DNA of 64,000 bases from JAVBJV01 sp031555315 (GCA_031555315.1 JAVBUO010000004.1:1-64000), one strand, 5' to 3'. Shown: positions 35,659-43,975, counted from the first letter of the stretch. Numbers and translations are program-made. Notes: generated from the sequence alone by a model not told the origin.

Positions 35659-35719
35659 ATCGCTCTATATAATCACTATACCCTTGAAACAAGGCCCTGT
35701 AACGGCTTGAACGTCAAGC

Positions 35720-36139
35720 ATGATTCGCTTCCCCGCCGTAATTATTCACGGGTTGGACGACGCTTGCGCCGCCTTGGCCCACAACCGCCCCGTCCTGCTG
35801 CTGTCAGCGGCGGGGGCCGGCTGCTTTGCCGGTGTGCGGTGGTGGCTGGCGGTGGTTCGCGCCGCCCGGGCGGCATACCCCGACACGCCATGCCAGGACG
35901 CACTGGACTGCGCCCCACACCCAGGCCGGGCGCTGGAAGCCCTGCTCGGCGGCCAAAAAACCATCATCTTCCCGGAACAGAGCCCGGCTTTTGCACAGAT
36001 TTCGGGAATCGCCGAGGAGCTGGCGAGCCGGATCTTGCCGCACCGTCCGCCGGCACTCGACATGCAAAACAGGAATATTGCCCGAGAGCTGCCGCAATGG
36101 TTGACTACCCGCTCGCCACCGGGTGGGGGAAGCACATGA
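35720..36139 (+). CDS. Conserved hypothetical protein
   Basis: A 139-residue protein with no family I can name. It has a hydrophobic stretch (RPVLLLSAAGAGCFAGVRWW), an ALEALLGGQKTIIFPEQSPA segment, and a polar end. The first part reads like a short alpha/beta unit, not a true membrane helix. It lies between the zapA pair and the aldolase gene and ends 110 bases before the aldolase ATG. I recall no function; it could be restricted to this bacterial group. Confidence 0.6.
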   Translation: MIRFPAVIIHGLDDACAALAHNRPVLLLSAAGAGCFAGVRWWLAVVRAARAAYPDTPCQDALDCAPHPGRALEALLGGQKTIIFPEQSPAFAQISGIAEELASRILPHRPPALDMQNRNIARELPQWLTTRSPPGGGST

Positions 36140-36208
36140 CAGGCGACGCAGGCTGGGCTAAGCCCTACGCCCATCGCGTCTTCACGTTTTTCGCCTCGCG
36201 ACGACGGC

Positions 36209-36238
36209 CCAGACACAGATAGTCCAGACACAGATAGT
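36209..36238 (+). repeat. Two tandem 15-bp direct repeats in the aldolase leader
   Basis: The unit ccagacacagatagt occurs twice without spacing (36209-36223 and 36224-36238), directly followed by the ribosome site aagga and the ATG at 36250. It could be a regulator binding site or slipped-strand duplication. Confidence 0.9.
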
Positions 36239-36249
36239 AAGGATACGCC

Positions 36250-37170
36250 ATGCGCATTACCCAGCGGGTCAAGAAAATCCTCGATTGGTATGAAAGCGAC
36301 AACCCTGGCACGAAAGCCAACCTGGCACGCATCCTGATGGAGGGTAAGCTGGGCGGCACCGGTAAAATGGTGATCCTGCCTGTCGATCAGGGGTTCGAGC
36401 ACGGCCCTGCCCGCTCGTTCGCCCCCAACCCGGCGGCCTACGACCCGCATTATCATTTTCAGCTGGCGATCGATGCCGGTCTCAGCGCCTATGCCGCGCC
36501 GCTGGGCATGATCGAGGCCGGCGCCGCGACCTATGCGGGCGCCATCCCGACCATCCTGAAGGTCAACAGCTCGAACAGTCTGGCGGCGGAAAAGGACCAG
36601 GCGGTCACCGGTTCGGTCGCCGATGCGCTGCGCCTGGGCTGCTCGGCGATCGGCTTCACCATCTACCCGGGCAGCGAATACTGCTTCGAGATGATGGAAG
36701 AGCTGCGCGACATGGCCGAGGAAGCGAAAGCCGCAGGTCTTGCCGTGGTGGTGTGGTCGTATCCGCGCGGGCCCAACCTGGACAAGGCCGGTGAGACCGC
36801 CGTCGACATCTGCGCCTATGCCGCGCACATGGCAGCACTGATGGGCGCGCATATCATCAAGGTGAAGCCGCCTACCGCTGTGGTATCGCTGGAAGCTGCG
36901 AAGAAAGTCTACGAGAAAGAACGGATCGACATCTCCACCTTGTCCAAGCGCGTCGAGCATGTGGTGCAGTCGTGCTTCGGCGGCAAGCGCCTGGTGGTGT
37001 TCTCGGGCGGCGAAGCGAAGGATCTCGACGGGCTGTACGCCGAATGCCGCGGGCTGCGCGACGGTGGTGCGAACGGTTCGATCATCGGCCGCAACACCTT
37101 CCAGCGTCCGAAGGACAAAGCACTCGAGATGCTCGGCAAGATCATCGAGATCTATCAGGGCAAGTTCTGA
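36250..37170 (+). CDS. Class I fructose-bisphosphate aldolase (DhnA type)
   Basis: A 306-residue Schiff-base aldolase that splits fructose 1,6-bisphosphate in glycolysis or forms it in gluconeogenesis. Characteristic parts are KMVILPVDQGFEHGPARSF, IPTILKVNSSNSL, VVVWSYPRGPNL, the Schiff-base lysine in HIIKVKPPT, and the phosphate-binding end RLVVFSGGEAKDL and GGANGSIIGRNTFQRP. A tandem repeat lies in its leader. A ThiE-like gene follows after three bases and a DedA gene after that, forming a likely operon. Confidence 0.94.
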   Translation: MRITQRVKKILDWYESDNPGTKANLARILMEGKLGGTGKMVILPVDQGFEHGPARSFAPNPAAYDPHYHFQLAIDAGLSAYAAPLGMIEAGAATYAGAIPTILKVNSSNSLAAEKDQAVTGSVADALRLGCSAIGFTIYPGSEYCFEMMEELRDMAEEAKAAGLAVVVWSYPRGPNLDKAGETAVDICAYAAHMAALMGAHIIKVKPPTAVVSLEAAKKVYEKERIDISTLSKRVEHVVQSCFGGKRLVVFSGGEAKDLDGLYAECRGLRDGGANGSIIGRNTFQRPKDKALEMLGKIIEIYQGKF

Positions 37171-37173
37171 GCC

Positions 37174-37812
37174 ATGACAGATGCCACGGCGGGGTGCCGC
37201 CTGTATCTGATCACCCCGCCGCGGCTGGTTCTACCGGCGTTCGCCGACGATCTGGCGCGCGCCCTGGATGCAGGAGACGTCGCCTGCGTACAGCTGAGAC
37301 TGAAAGACGCCCCCGATACCGAGATTATCAAAGCGATCGATGTGCTGCGCCCCGTGGCGCAGTCGCGCGATGTCGCCTTTCTGCTCAACGACCGTCCGGA
37401 TCTGGCCGTGCAGCACGGTTGCGACGGCGCGCATGTCGGCCAGGATGACACCGGCGCCGTGGAAGCGCGCCGCATTCTGGGCGACGGCCTGACATTGGGC
37501 GTGACATGCCATAACAGCCGCCATCTGGCGATGGAGGCCGGCGAAGCGGGTGCCGACTATGTTGCGTTCGGCGCATTCTTTCCCACTGCCACCAAGGATA
37601 TCGAACATCATGCCGCACCGGATATTCTGGAATGGTGGTCGGCGCTGATGGAACTGCCCTGTGTGGCGATCGGCGGCATCACCGCTGTGAACTGCGCGCC
37701 ATTGGTGCGCGCGGGTGCTGATTTTCTGGCGGTGATCAGCGCGGTGTGGAACCATCCAAACGGTCCCGCCGCCGGCGTGCAGGCGATGAACGCTGCAATC
37801 AGGACGGCCTGA
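37174..37812 (+). CDS. thiE: Thiamine-phosphate synthase-like protein
   Basis: A 212-residue TIM-barrel protein of the ThiE family, which joins the thiazole and pyrimidine moieties of thiamine. It has CRLYLITPPRLVLPAFADDL, VQLRLKDAP, VAFLLNDRPDLAVQHGCDG, AHVGQDD, LGVTCHNSRH, ADYVAFGAFFPTATK and VAIGGITAVNC. These fit active ThiE, but no other thi gene or TPP riboswitch is visible, and its placement after the aldolase is unusual. A thiazole-tautomerase-type (TenI) role is possible. Confidence 0.85.
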   Translation: MTDATAGCRLYLITPPRLVLPAFADDLARALDAGDVACVQLRLKDAPDTEIIKAIDVLRPVAQSRDVAFLLNDRPDLAVQHGCDGAHVGQDDTGAVEARRILGDGLTLGVTCHNSRHLAMEAGEAGADYVAFGAFFPTATKDIEHHAAPDILEWWSALMELPCVAIGGITAVNCAPLVRAGADFLAVISAVWNHPNGPAAGVQAMNAAIRTA

Positions 37813-37817
37813 CGCCG

Positions 37818-38363
37818 ATGCTTGGAGATTTTTTCGCGCATCTGGAAGTACTGGCGCAGGCCGTGGTCGATTTCGTCGCCACACATCGCATCTGGGCCGT
37901 ACCGATCATCTTTGTCCTGTCGTTCGGTGAATCGCTGGCATTCGTCGGTGTGTTGTTGCCCGCCACCGTGGTGCTGTTCGGCGTTGGCGCGCTGATCGGC
38001 ATGGGCGCGCTGGACTTCGTGCCGATCTGGCTGGCGGCATCGATCGGCGCGGCTCTGGGCGATATCGTTTCCTACTGGATCGGGCGGCATTACCAGCAGC
38101 GCGTGTGGCAATTCTGGCCGCTATCGCGCTATCCGGGCCTGCATGAAAAGGGCGAGGCGTTCTTCCTGCGCTGGGGCGGCGCGAGCGTTTTTCTGGGCCG
38201 TTTCTCGGGACCGTTGCGCGCATCGGTGCCGTTGATCGCCGGAATTTTCGAAATGCCGGCCCGACACTTCCAGCTTGCCAACTGGACATCCGCCTTCGTC
38301 TGGGGTGCGGGCATTCTGGCCCCCGGTGCCTTCGGGATGCAGTGGCTGCGGTTCCTGGGCTGA
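37818..38363 (+). CDS. DedA-family membrane protein
   Basis: A 181-residue integral membrane protein. It has hydrophobic segments near IWAVPIIFVLSFGESLAFVG, LLPATVVLFGVGALIGMG and FVPIWLAASIGAALGDIVSY, then GRFSGPLRASVPLIAGIFEM with the conserved Arg/Gly/Pro signature, and a terminal segment. DedA/SNARE-associated proteins transport or flip undecaprenyl phosphate or phospholipids. It is at the end of the aldolase/thiE operon. Acidic residues expected in the first membrane loop (FGESLAF) are present. Confidence 0.9.
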   Translation: MLGDFFAHLEVLAQAVVDFVATHRIWAVPIIFVLSFGESLAFVGVLLPATVVLFGVGALIGMGALDFVPIWLAASIGAALGDIVSYWIGRHYQQRVWQFWPLSRYPGLHEKGEAFFLRWGGASVFLGRFSGPLRASVPLIAGIFEMPARHFQLANWTSAFVWGAGILAPGAFGMQWLRFLG

Positions 38364-38560
38364 ACGCGCCCAAACCTTCCGTCGGCGTTATTATCTTAAG
38401 TAAAACAAAAGCCTTTTATTTCCGGATACGGAATGATATTCTGCAGCTGTATTCATTAAAATAAATATACGCTCATAAAAACTCACGGAAAAATTAGTTT
38501 TAATAAATAAATTCAATACCTTACATTGGCAACGTTCCAATACTGTCGCCAGCCCTGAAA
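38364..38560. other. AT-rich upstream region of nirK
   Basis: There is no gene. Composition is strikingly richer in A and T than the surroundings (for example aataaatatacgctcataaa). It contains a small dyad ttccg-gata-cggaa at 38420-38433 and attgg / ccaat arms at 38525-38541. It may hold the nirK promoter-distal elements or mark an acquisition boundary. Confidence 0.6.
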
Positions 38561-38574
38561 TTGATCCAGCTCAA
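38561..38574 (+). promoter_or_regulatory. FNR/NNR-type binding site upstream of nirK
   Basis: The sequence ttgatccagctcaa matches TTGA-N6-TCAA, the half-sites used by Crp/Fnr-family nitric-oxide or oxygen sensors (FnrL, Nnr, Dnr). It is centred about 63 bases before the nirK ATG; with the -10-like taaaat at 38601 its centre would be near -41 to -45 of transcription, a class II activator position. Confidence 0.8.
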
Positions 38575-38576
38575 CG

Positions 38577-38605
38577 TTTTGGTTACCTTATAGTGGTAAC
38601 TAAAA
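38577..38605. promoter_or_regulatory. 29-bp inverted repeat in the nirK promoter
   Basis: The arms ttttggttacc and ggtaactaaaa pair over 10 of 11 positions around ttatagt. The repeat begins two bases after the FNR-type box and covers the probable -10 region. It is probably an operator for a second regulator; an mRNA hairpin is less likely since it would mostly precede the start of transcription. Confidence 0.6.
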
Positions 38606-38630
38606 TGCGTAATTTGCTTGGAGAGCAGTT

Positions 38631-39743
38631 ATGCTGACACGTCGCAACGCCTTGATTTCAGCTCCTATCGGTTCGGCCGTCTTGCACGCCGCAACGGCCA
38701 ATGCCCGAACTGTGGGGGCGCCTTCTCCCGATAATCTGCCACGCAAGAAAATCGACCTTGTGAGAGCGCCTGGCGTGCATGCGCACGAGCAGGCCACCCG
38801 CGAAGGCCCGAAGATCATCGAATACACGATGGTCATTCAGGAAAAGCAGATCGTCGTCGATGACGACGGCACCAAACTGCACGCCTTCACATACGACGGC
38901 GATGTCCCCGGCCCGCTGATGGTGGTGCACGAAGGCGACTATGTCGAACTGACGCTGGTCAACCCGGCTACCAATACACTGGCGCACAACATCGACTTCC
39001 ACGCCTCGACCGGCGCGCTGGGCGGCGGTGCGCTGACCCACGTCAACCCGGGCGAACAGGTCGTGCTGCGCTGGAAAGCCACACGTCCGGGCGTGTACAT
39101 CTATCACTGCGCCCCCGGCGGTGCGATGATTCCGTGGCACGTCGTCTGCGGGATGAACGGCGTCATCATGGTGCTGCCACGCGACGGTCTGAAAGACCGC
39201 GAAGGCAAGCCGCTGCGTTACGACCGCCTGTTCTACATCGTCGAACAGGACATGTACATCCCGCGCGACGCGCAGGGTAACTACAAGACCTACGAAACCC
39301 CGACCGACGGCTTCAACGATATGATGGAAGTGATGCGCAAGCTGATCCCCAGCCATATCGTGTTCAACGGCAAGGTCGGCTCGCTCACCGGCGACAATGC
39401 TCTTACGGCCAAAGTCGGTGAAAACGTTCTGATCGTGCATGGCCAGGCCAATCGCGATACCCGTCCGCATCTGATCGGCGGGCATGGCGACTATGTCTGG
39501 GCCACCGGCAAGTTCAACAATCCGCCGGAAAAAGATCTGGAAACCTGGTTCATCCCGGGTGGCTGCGCGGGTGCTGCGCTCTATAAATTCCTGCAGCCCG
39601 GCCTGTACACCTATCTGAACCACAATCTGATCGAAGCAGTGCTGCTGGGCGCTGCTGCGCACGTCAAGGTCGAGGGGACCTGGGACAACAACCTGATGCA
39701 GCAGATGCAGGCACCAGGTCCGATTCCGGCAGCTCGCCGGTAA
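38631..39743 (+). CDS. nirK: Copper-containing nitrite reductase NirK
   Basis: NirK reduces nitrite to nitric oxide in the periplasm. The 370-residue protein has a Tat-like leader (MLTRRNALISAPIGSAVLHA) and all copper ligands: His119, Asp122 and His124 in AHNIDFHASTG, His159-Cys160 in IYHCAPGGAM, His170 and Met175 in PWHVVCGM, catalytic His280 in RPHLIGGHGD and His331 in YLNHNLIEA. These place it in class I CuNIR. An FNR-type box lies upstream. nirV follows after 68 bases. Nitric oxide reductase and nitrous oxide reductase genes are not in the window. Confidence 0.96.
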   Translation: MLTRRNALISAPIGSAVLHAATANARTVGAPSPDNLPRKKIDLVRAPGVHAHEQATREGPKIIEYTMVIQEKQIVVDDDGTKLHAFTYDGDVPGPLMVVHEGDYVELTLVNPATNTLAHNIDFHASTGALGGGALTHVNPGEQVVLRWKATRPGVYIYHCAPGGAMIPWHVVCGMNGVIMVLPRDGLKDREGKPLRYDRLFYIVEQDMYIPRDAQGNYKTYETPTDGFNDMMEVMRKLIPSHIVFNGKVGSLTGDNALTAKVGENVLIVHGQANRDTRPHLIGGHGDYVWATGKFNNPPEKDLETWFIPGGCAGAALYKFLQPGLYTYLNHNLIEAVLLGAAAHVKVEGTWDNNLMQQMQAPGPIPAARR

Positions 39744-39811
39744 GTCCCGAACGCTTTCTCCTGAAGGCAGGAACCGGAGCCTCAGGCCGGTTCCTGCCGG
39801 AGGTGGATGCA

Positions 39812-40636
39812 ATGCAGAAAATTTCGATTTCTTATGGCGTTCTGGCCTTATGCCTTGGTGTGACACTATCGGTTGCACAAAGTCAGGAAGCGCCCCCTGT
39901 CCGGCATGAAGCCGAACCGCGCCTCGTGACCATTGCGCCCGGCACGGTCATGCACCGGCCTGCCGGGGATTTTACACTGAACAGTCTGGCGGCCTCTCCG
40001 GCGCCGGTCGCCGTCGTGTTGACGAAGCCGCTTCATATCATGGTCAACCAGGTCTCGGTCGGCGAATACCAGCGCTGTGTCGCCGAACGGGTCTGCGATC
40101 CGCTGCTGCTGCGCAACACCGGGTCTCCCAACCAGCCCGCCGTCGGCGTCAGCTGGTTCGACGCCACGGCCTATGCCCAGTGGCTGTCGCGCAAGACCGG
40201 CGCGCAGTACCGCCTGCCGACCGACGACGAATGGGCCGCCATGGCCGGTAACCGGCTGGTCGATGATGGCGCCGCCCCTCAGACCGCGGACGATCCTGCC
40301 CGGCGCTGGATCGAGCAGTATGAAAACGAGGCGGCCGGCAGCTCGGCGATCATGCAGCAGCCGCAGCCGACCGGCAGTTTCGGTCTCAACGACAAGGGCG
40401 TGGCCGATATTGGCGGCAATGTCTGGGAATGGACGAATACCTGCTTCATCCGCGGTGAACTGGATGCGGAATTCAACATCCAGCGAATCCTCACGACGAA
40501 CTGCGGCGTGCGCGTTGCCCAGGGGCGCCACAGGGCCTACGTGACGGACTTCATCAAGGACGCTCGCGGTGGCGGCTGTGCGGTCGGCATCCCCCCCACC
40601 AATCTCGGCTTCCGGCTGGTCCGCGACGACGGGTAA
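39812..40636 (+). CDS. nirV: NirV-like formylglycine-generating-enzyme-fold protein
   Basis: A 274-residue exported SUMF1/FGE-sulfatase-fold protein. A signal segment (YGVLALCLGVTLSVAQSQ) precedes PLHIMVNQVSVGEYQRC, VSWFDATAYAQWLSRKTG, YRLPTDDEWAAMAG, DIGGNVWEWTNTCF and NLGFRLVRDDG. NirV is encoded next to nirK in many bacteria; its role in NirK maturation or function is not settled. ATG at 39812 with the ggagg site at 39798-39802 is preferred over a GTG at 39803. Confidence 0.9.
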   Translation: MQKISISYGVLALCLGVTLSVAQSQEAPPVRHEAEPRLVTIAPGTVMHRPAGDFTLNSLAASPAPVAVVLTKPLHIMVNQVSVGEYQRCVAERVCDPLLLRNTGSPNQPAVGVSWFDATAYAQWLSRKTGAQYRLPTDDEWAAMAGNRLVDDGAAPQTADDPARRWIEQYENEAAGSSAIMQQPQPTGSFGLNDKGVADIGGNVWEWTNTCFIRGELDAEFNIQRILTTNCGVRVAQGRHRAYVTDFIKDARGGGCAVGIPPTNLGFRLVRDDG

Positions 40637-40641
40637 CGCCG

Positions 40642-42183
40642 TTATCCCTGTATGGCGGCCTGTGCGTCGCGCACGACATCGGACAGCGCTTGGCGGGCAT
40701 CCACCCGCGCCCATGTGATGTCGCCCGGATTCAAGCCTTCCTGCTGATGCACGACGGCACCGGTCGCATCCGAGGCATCGTCCGTGCGCCGTTCGACACG
40801 TGCGAAACGCACATCTTCCGGCGCCTCCAGCCATATTCCGCTGAAAGCCGCCCCTGCCCTGGCCGCCACACCGGCAATATCGGCACGCTCCGCCTCGGTC
40901 AGATAAACGGCATCGACGACAACCGAATCTCCGGCGCGTAAAATCCGTTCGGCCTTGTCCCGCAACCGGGCATAGACCTGCGCGGAAGCGTCGGGCGTGT
41001 AGGCCGCTTCAGGCAGCCGATCCAGTTCCACCACATTGAACATCTGCTTGCGTTGCAGGTCGCTGCGCAGATGCACGGCCCCGACCCCGCGCCCGATCTG
41101 CGCGGCCAGACGCTTCGCCACCGACGACTTCCCCGTCCCCGACAGCCCGCCCACGGCAACAAGCCGGGCGGGTGCCGGCGCCAGCACACCGATCGCAAAA
41201 TCCGCATAGCGTTTCATCTCCGCCTCGCAGGCCGCCAGCGCCGCGCCGTGCAGATGGGGAACGGTATCGACCGCGACCTTGGCGCGGATGGCGGCGCGCA
41301 GGCCGATGAAAAAAGGCAGCAGCGGAATGCCGTCGATCTGGCTGTCGTTGCGCATCTCCCACAGATAGCGGTTGAACAGCAGATTGGCCTCGGCACGCAG
41401 GCCGCGCTGCAACAGGTCCATCAGCAGAAAAGCCAGATCGTAAAGAATGTCGATTGTCGCGATCGATTCATCGAATTCGATCGCATCGAAAGGCGTTACC
41501 TCGCCATCGATCATCGCCAGATTACGCAAATGCAGATCGCCATGACAGCGCCTGACCGTGCCAAGCGCGCAGCGGCGGTGCAACAGGTCGGCATGTGTTT
41601 GCAGCATCCCCTGCATATCCGCGCTGAACCGCAGCATTCGCTCGACCTCCAGAATTTTTCCAGCCTGGCGGAAGGCGCGCGTATTGTCCTGGATATAGCT
41701 GAGCAGATTCCCGGTAACGTCAGCGTGCCGGAACACCGGCGCCGTCTGATGGGTTGCTGCGATCTTCTGTGCCAGTTGACACATCAGCTCCGCTGAAAGT
41801 GCGCCGCGTTCCGCCAAGTGGTCCAGAGTCTGGCTTTCATCGAAACGGCGCATCAGCACCATCCATTCGACAACCCGGCCCTCGCCGCCGATCTGCAGGT
41901 TGCCGTCCGCATCCTCGGTCACCGCTATGACGCCGCGATAGATATGCGGCGCATATGTCTGATTGATGGACAGCTCCGCCAAACAGACCGTGTGGCGGAG
42001 CTCCCGCGTCGACAGGTCCATGTACGGCAGCTTCAGCGCCCGTTTGACCTTGTATGCACACTCGCCAGCCAGAAACACCACGGCAGCGTGCGTATCGACC
42101 CGCTTTACCGGCACACCGTCATGAGTCGCCGGGTTTTCGAGAAATGCGAAAACATGCTCCTGCCTGTTGCCGCACATCTCCAC
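40642..42183 (-). CDS. Fused aminoglycoside-phosphotransferase-like / P-loop kinase protein
   Basis: A 513-residue fusion. Residues about 1-330 form an APH-type kinase fold with KVKRALKLPYMDLS (Lys), CHGDLHLRNLAMIDGEV (catalytic Asp) and FDAIEFDE (metal Asp). From about 335 a P-loop domain begins: VAVGGLSGTGKSSVAKRLAA and the later VVVDAVYLTEAERADIAGVA. Such bifunctional proteins occur widely but the substrate is unknown, and it need not be an antibiotic. The start is GTG at 42183 or ATG at 42177. It follows a small hypothetical gene. Confidence 0.87.
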   Translation of the reverse strand: MEMCGNRQEHVFAFLENPATHDGVPVKRVDTHAAVVFLAGECAYKVKRALKLPYMDLSTRELRHTVCLAELSINQTYAPHIYRGVIAVTEDADGNLQIGGEGRVVEWMVLMRRFDESQTLDHLAERGALSAELMCQLAQKIAATHQTAPVFRHADVTGNLLSYIQDNTRAFRQAGKILEVERMLRFSADMQGMLQTHADLLHRRCALGTVRRCHGDLHLRNLAMIDGEVTPFDAIEFDESIATIDILYDLAFLLMDLLQRGLRAEANLLFNRYLWEMRNDSQIDGIPLLPFFIGLRAAIRAKVAVDTVPHLHGAALAACEAEMKRYADFAIGVLAPAPARLVAVGGLSGTGKSSVAKRLAAQIGRGVGAVHLRSDLQRKQMFNVVELDRLPEAAYTPDASAQVYARLRDKAERILRAGDSVVVDAVYLTEAERADIAGVAARAGAAFSGIWLEAPEDVRFARVERRTDDASDATGAVVHQQEGLNPGDITWARVDARQALSDVVRDAQAAIQG

Positions 42184-42195
42184 AACATGTCTCTC

Positions 42196-42576
42196 CTACG
42201 GTTGCCGAACCGACATAACCCTGAAAGTGTGCAGCGCGCCATCGTTTTCACGAACGGAGATGTATTCACCCACCGTAAAATGTTCGTCACCAAGTCTGAA
42301 GCCGGCCTCGTCGTCGGCATCGTCGGATTTGTCGTAATCGAACACCCATCGACTGCCGCTGCGGTGGCGAACCCTGCCGACCGTATTTCCGTCTTGGCGT
42401 ATACGCCTGACGCGACAGGAATCGGGGTGCTTCTTATAGACCTCGACATCGATTTTTCCGTCTTGCCGCAAAGGCAGGAAAAGATCGTATCCATGTCGTG
42501 CATCGCCTTCCGGGTGGCCCGACTCTCGCGCCAGTTCCAGATGAATCAGACGAAAATTGTCCGGCAGTATAGGCAT
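42196..42576 (-). CDS. Conserved hypothetical protein
   Basis: A 126-residue beta-rich acidic protein. The start MPILPDNFRLIHLELARES and the parts GYDLFLPLRQDGKIDVEVYK, SRWVFDYDKSDDADDEAGFR and RENDGALHTFRVMSV suggest a compact single-domain fold that I cannot name. ATG at 42576 has a strong agaaggggga site; the open frame extends to 42675 but crosses a terminator-like hairpin. It is probably cotranscribed with the kinase fusion gene 12 bases downstream. Confidence 0.7.
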   Translation of the reverse strand: MPILPDNFRLIHLELARESGHPEGDARHGYDLFLPLRQDGKIDVEVYKKHPDSCRVRRIRQDGNTVGRVRHRSGSRWVFDYDKSDDADDEAGFRLGDEHFTVGEYISVRENDGALHTFRVMSVRQP

Positions 42577-42611
42577 GTCGTCCCCCTTCTTTATCCTTGC
42601 AGCGAAAGGCA

Positions 42612-42646
42612 AGAAAAACTCCCCACCTAGTTGAATATCTGGGGAG
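42612..42646 (-). promoter_or_regulatory. Terminator-like hairpin in the leader of the hypothetical gene
   Basis: On the minus strand, ctcccca (42646-42640) pairs with tggggag (42625-42619) around a 14-base loop and is followed by tttttctt. It lies about 36 bases upstream of the ATG at 42576, with no minus-strand gene before it for it to end. It may act as an attenuator. Confidence 0.5.
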
Positions 42647-42753
42647 CAGAGAGACAAGTTAAAGATCTGTCGCATGTTTTTTCCGCTTTGTTGCGTTTAT
42701 TTGCGGGTTATCCTGGTGCGAAACAGCCGCATCGGCGCACGAGGTCATTGCAG

Positions 42754-43149
42754 ATGGAAATCAGAAGAACCGGCACGCTGCCATCCGGCAAGGGACCGGC
42801 CGAATGGTTTACCGGCACGGTCCGCATCGATCCGCTTTTTCAGGCCGGCGCCCCAGCGCGTGCGGCGGGGGCCAGCGTGACTTTCGAGCCCGGCGCCCGC
42901 ACCGCCTGGCATACCCATCCGCTGGGCCAGACCCTGATCGTCACCGCCGGGTGCGGCCGGGTGCAGCGCGAAGGCGGACCGGTCGAAGAGATCCATCCGG
43001 GCGATGTGATCTGGTTTCCGCCTGGCGAGAAACACTGGCACGGCGCGTCCCCCACCACGGCGATGACCCATATCGCCATTCACGAACAGCTCGACGGCAA
43101 GACCGTCGACTGGCTGGAAAAGGTGAGCGACGAACAGTATCTGGGGTGA
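42754..43149 (+). CDS. Cupin-domain protein
   Basis: A 131-residue single cupin. Metal-binding residues lie in TAWHTHPLGQTLIVTAG (two His, Gln) and GEKHWHGASPTTAM (second motif His). It resembles the bacterial manganese cupins related to (R)-hydroxynitrile lyase, often described as carboxymuconolactone-decarboxylase-associated cupins. No signal peptide is present. It stands alone on the plus strand between minus-strand operons. Enzyme activity is uncertain. Confidence 0.88.
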   Translation: MEIRRTGTLPSGKGPAEWFTGTVRIDPLFQAGAPARAAGASVTFEPGARTAWHTHPLGQTLIVTAGCGRVQREGGPVEEIHPGDVIWFPPGEKHWHGASPTTAMTHIAIHEQLDGKTVDWLEKVSDEQYLG

Positions 43150-43198
43150 TCTGGATCGGCATGGCGCCGCTCCAAAACCGGATCATATCGGATAGGTA

Positions 43199-43975
43199 TT
43201 ATCCGCTGATTTTACTGAATAACCGTTTGAAATTTTCCGTCGTCTGCGCGGCCATCGCCTCGAAGGTCAGCCCGTGCAGCCCGGCCAGCACGCGGGTGGT
43301 TTCGACCGTCCAGGCGGGTTCGTTGCGTTTGCCGCGATACGGCACCGGCGCCAGATAGGGCGAGTCCGTTTCCACCAGTAACCGGTCCAGCGGCACGTCG
43401 CGCGCGATGGCGCGAATCTCTTCGGATTTCGGGAAGGTCAAAATACCGGACAGCGACACATAGCCCCCCGCCACGACCGCCGCTTCCGCCAGTGCCCGGG
43501 TCGAGGAAAAACAGTGCAACAGGAACGCAAACGCACCGCCCGCCGCACGTTCCTCGTTCAGGATCGTGATGATGTCGGCATCCGCGTCGCGCGCGTGGAT
43601 CACCAGCGGCAGACCGGTGATCTGCGCCGCGCGGATATGGTGGCGGAAGCTTTCGATCTGCGCGGCCTGCGGGCTCTTGTTGTAGAAATAATCCAGCCCG
43701 GATTCGCCAATACCGACGATGCGCGGATGCGCGGTTTCCGCGGCGATCTGTTCGGGCGTCGGCAACGGCCCCTCGCCCGCATTGTGCGGATGAATCCCCA
43801 CCGTGCCCCAAACGCCGGGGAACCGGTCGGTCAGCTCGCGGATCTGCGCCGCCTGCCTCAGGCGCGTGCCGATGGTCAGCAGCGTCGTCACCCCCGCATC
43901 GTGGGCGCGCTGCACCACATCGGCCACCTCGGCGTCGGTGAAATAGTCGAGGTGGCAATGGGAATCGACCAGCAT
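43199..43975 (-). CDS. tatD: TatD-family metal-dependent DNase
   Basis: A 258-residue TIM-barrel metallohydrolase. The motifs are MLVDSHCHLDYF (HxH), VGIHPHNAGEG, VGIGESGLDYFYN, LPLVIHARDADADI, LLHCFSS and LLVETDSPYLAPVPYRGKRN. TatD enzymes show 3'-5' exonuclease or DNase activity and are usually encoded behind metG and holB, as here. The metG stop is 10 bases upstream. Confidence 0.95.
   Translation of the reverse strand: MLVDSHCHLDYFTDAEVADVVQRAHDAGVTTLLTIGTRLRQAAQIRELTDRFPGVWGTVGIHPHNAGEGPLPTPEQIAAETAHPRIVGIGESGLDYFYNKSPQAAQIESFRHHIRAAQITGLPLVIHARDADADIITILNEERAAGGAFAFLLHCFSSTRALAEAAVVAGGYVSLSGILTFPKSEEIRAIARDVPLDRLLVETDSPYLAPVPYRGKRNEPAWTVETTRVLAGLHGLTFEAMAAQTTENFKRLFSKISG

Noticed and set aside
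37100..37180. TPP riboswitch before thiE
   Set aside because: thiE starts three bases after the aldolase stop and no conserved THI-box sequence is present.
43172..43198. Small dyad cggata / tatccg near the tatD end
   Set aside because: Only six base pairs with no T-run, too weak to call a terminator.
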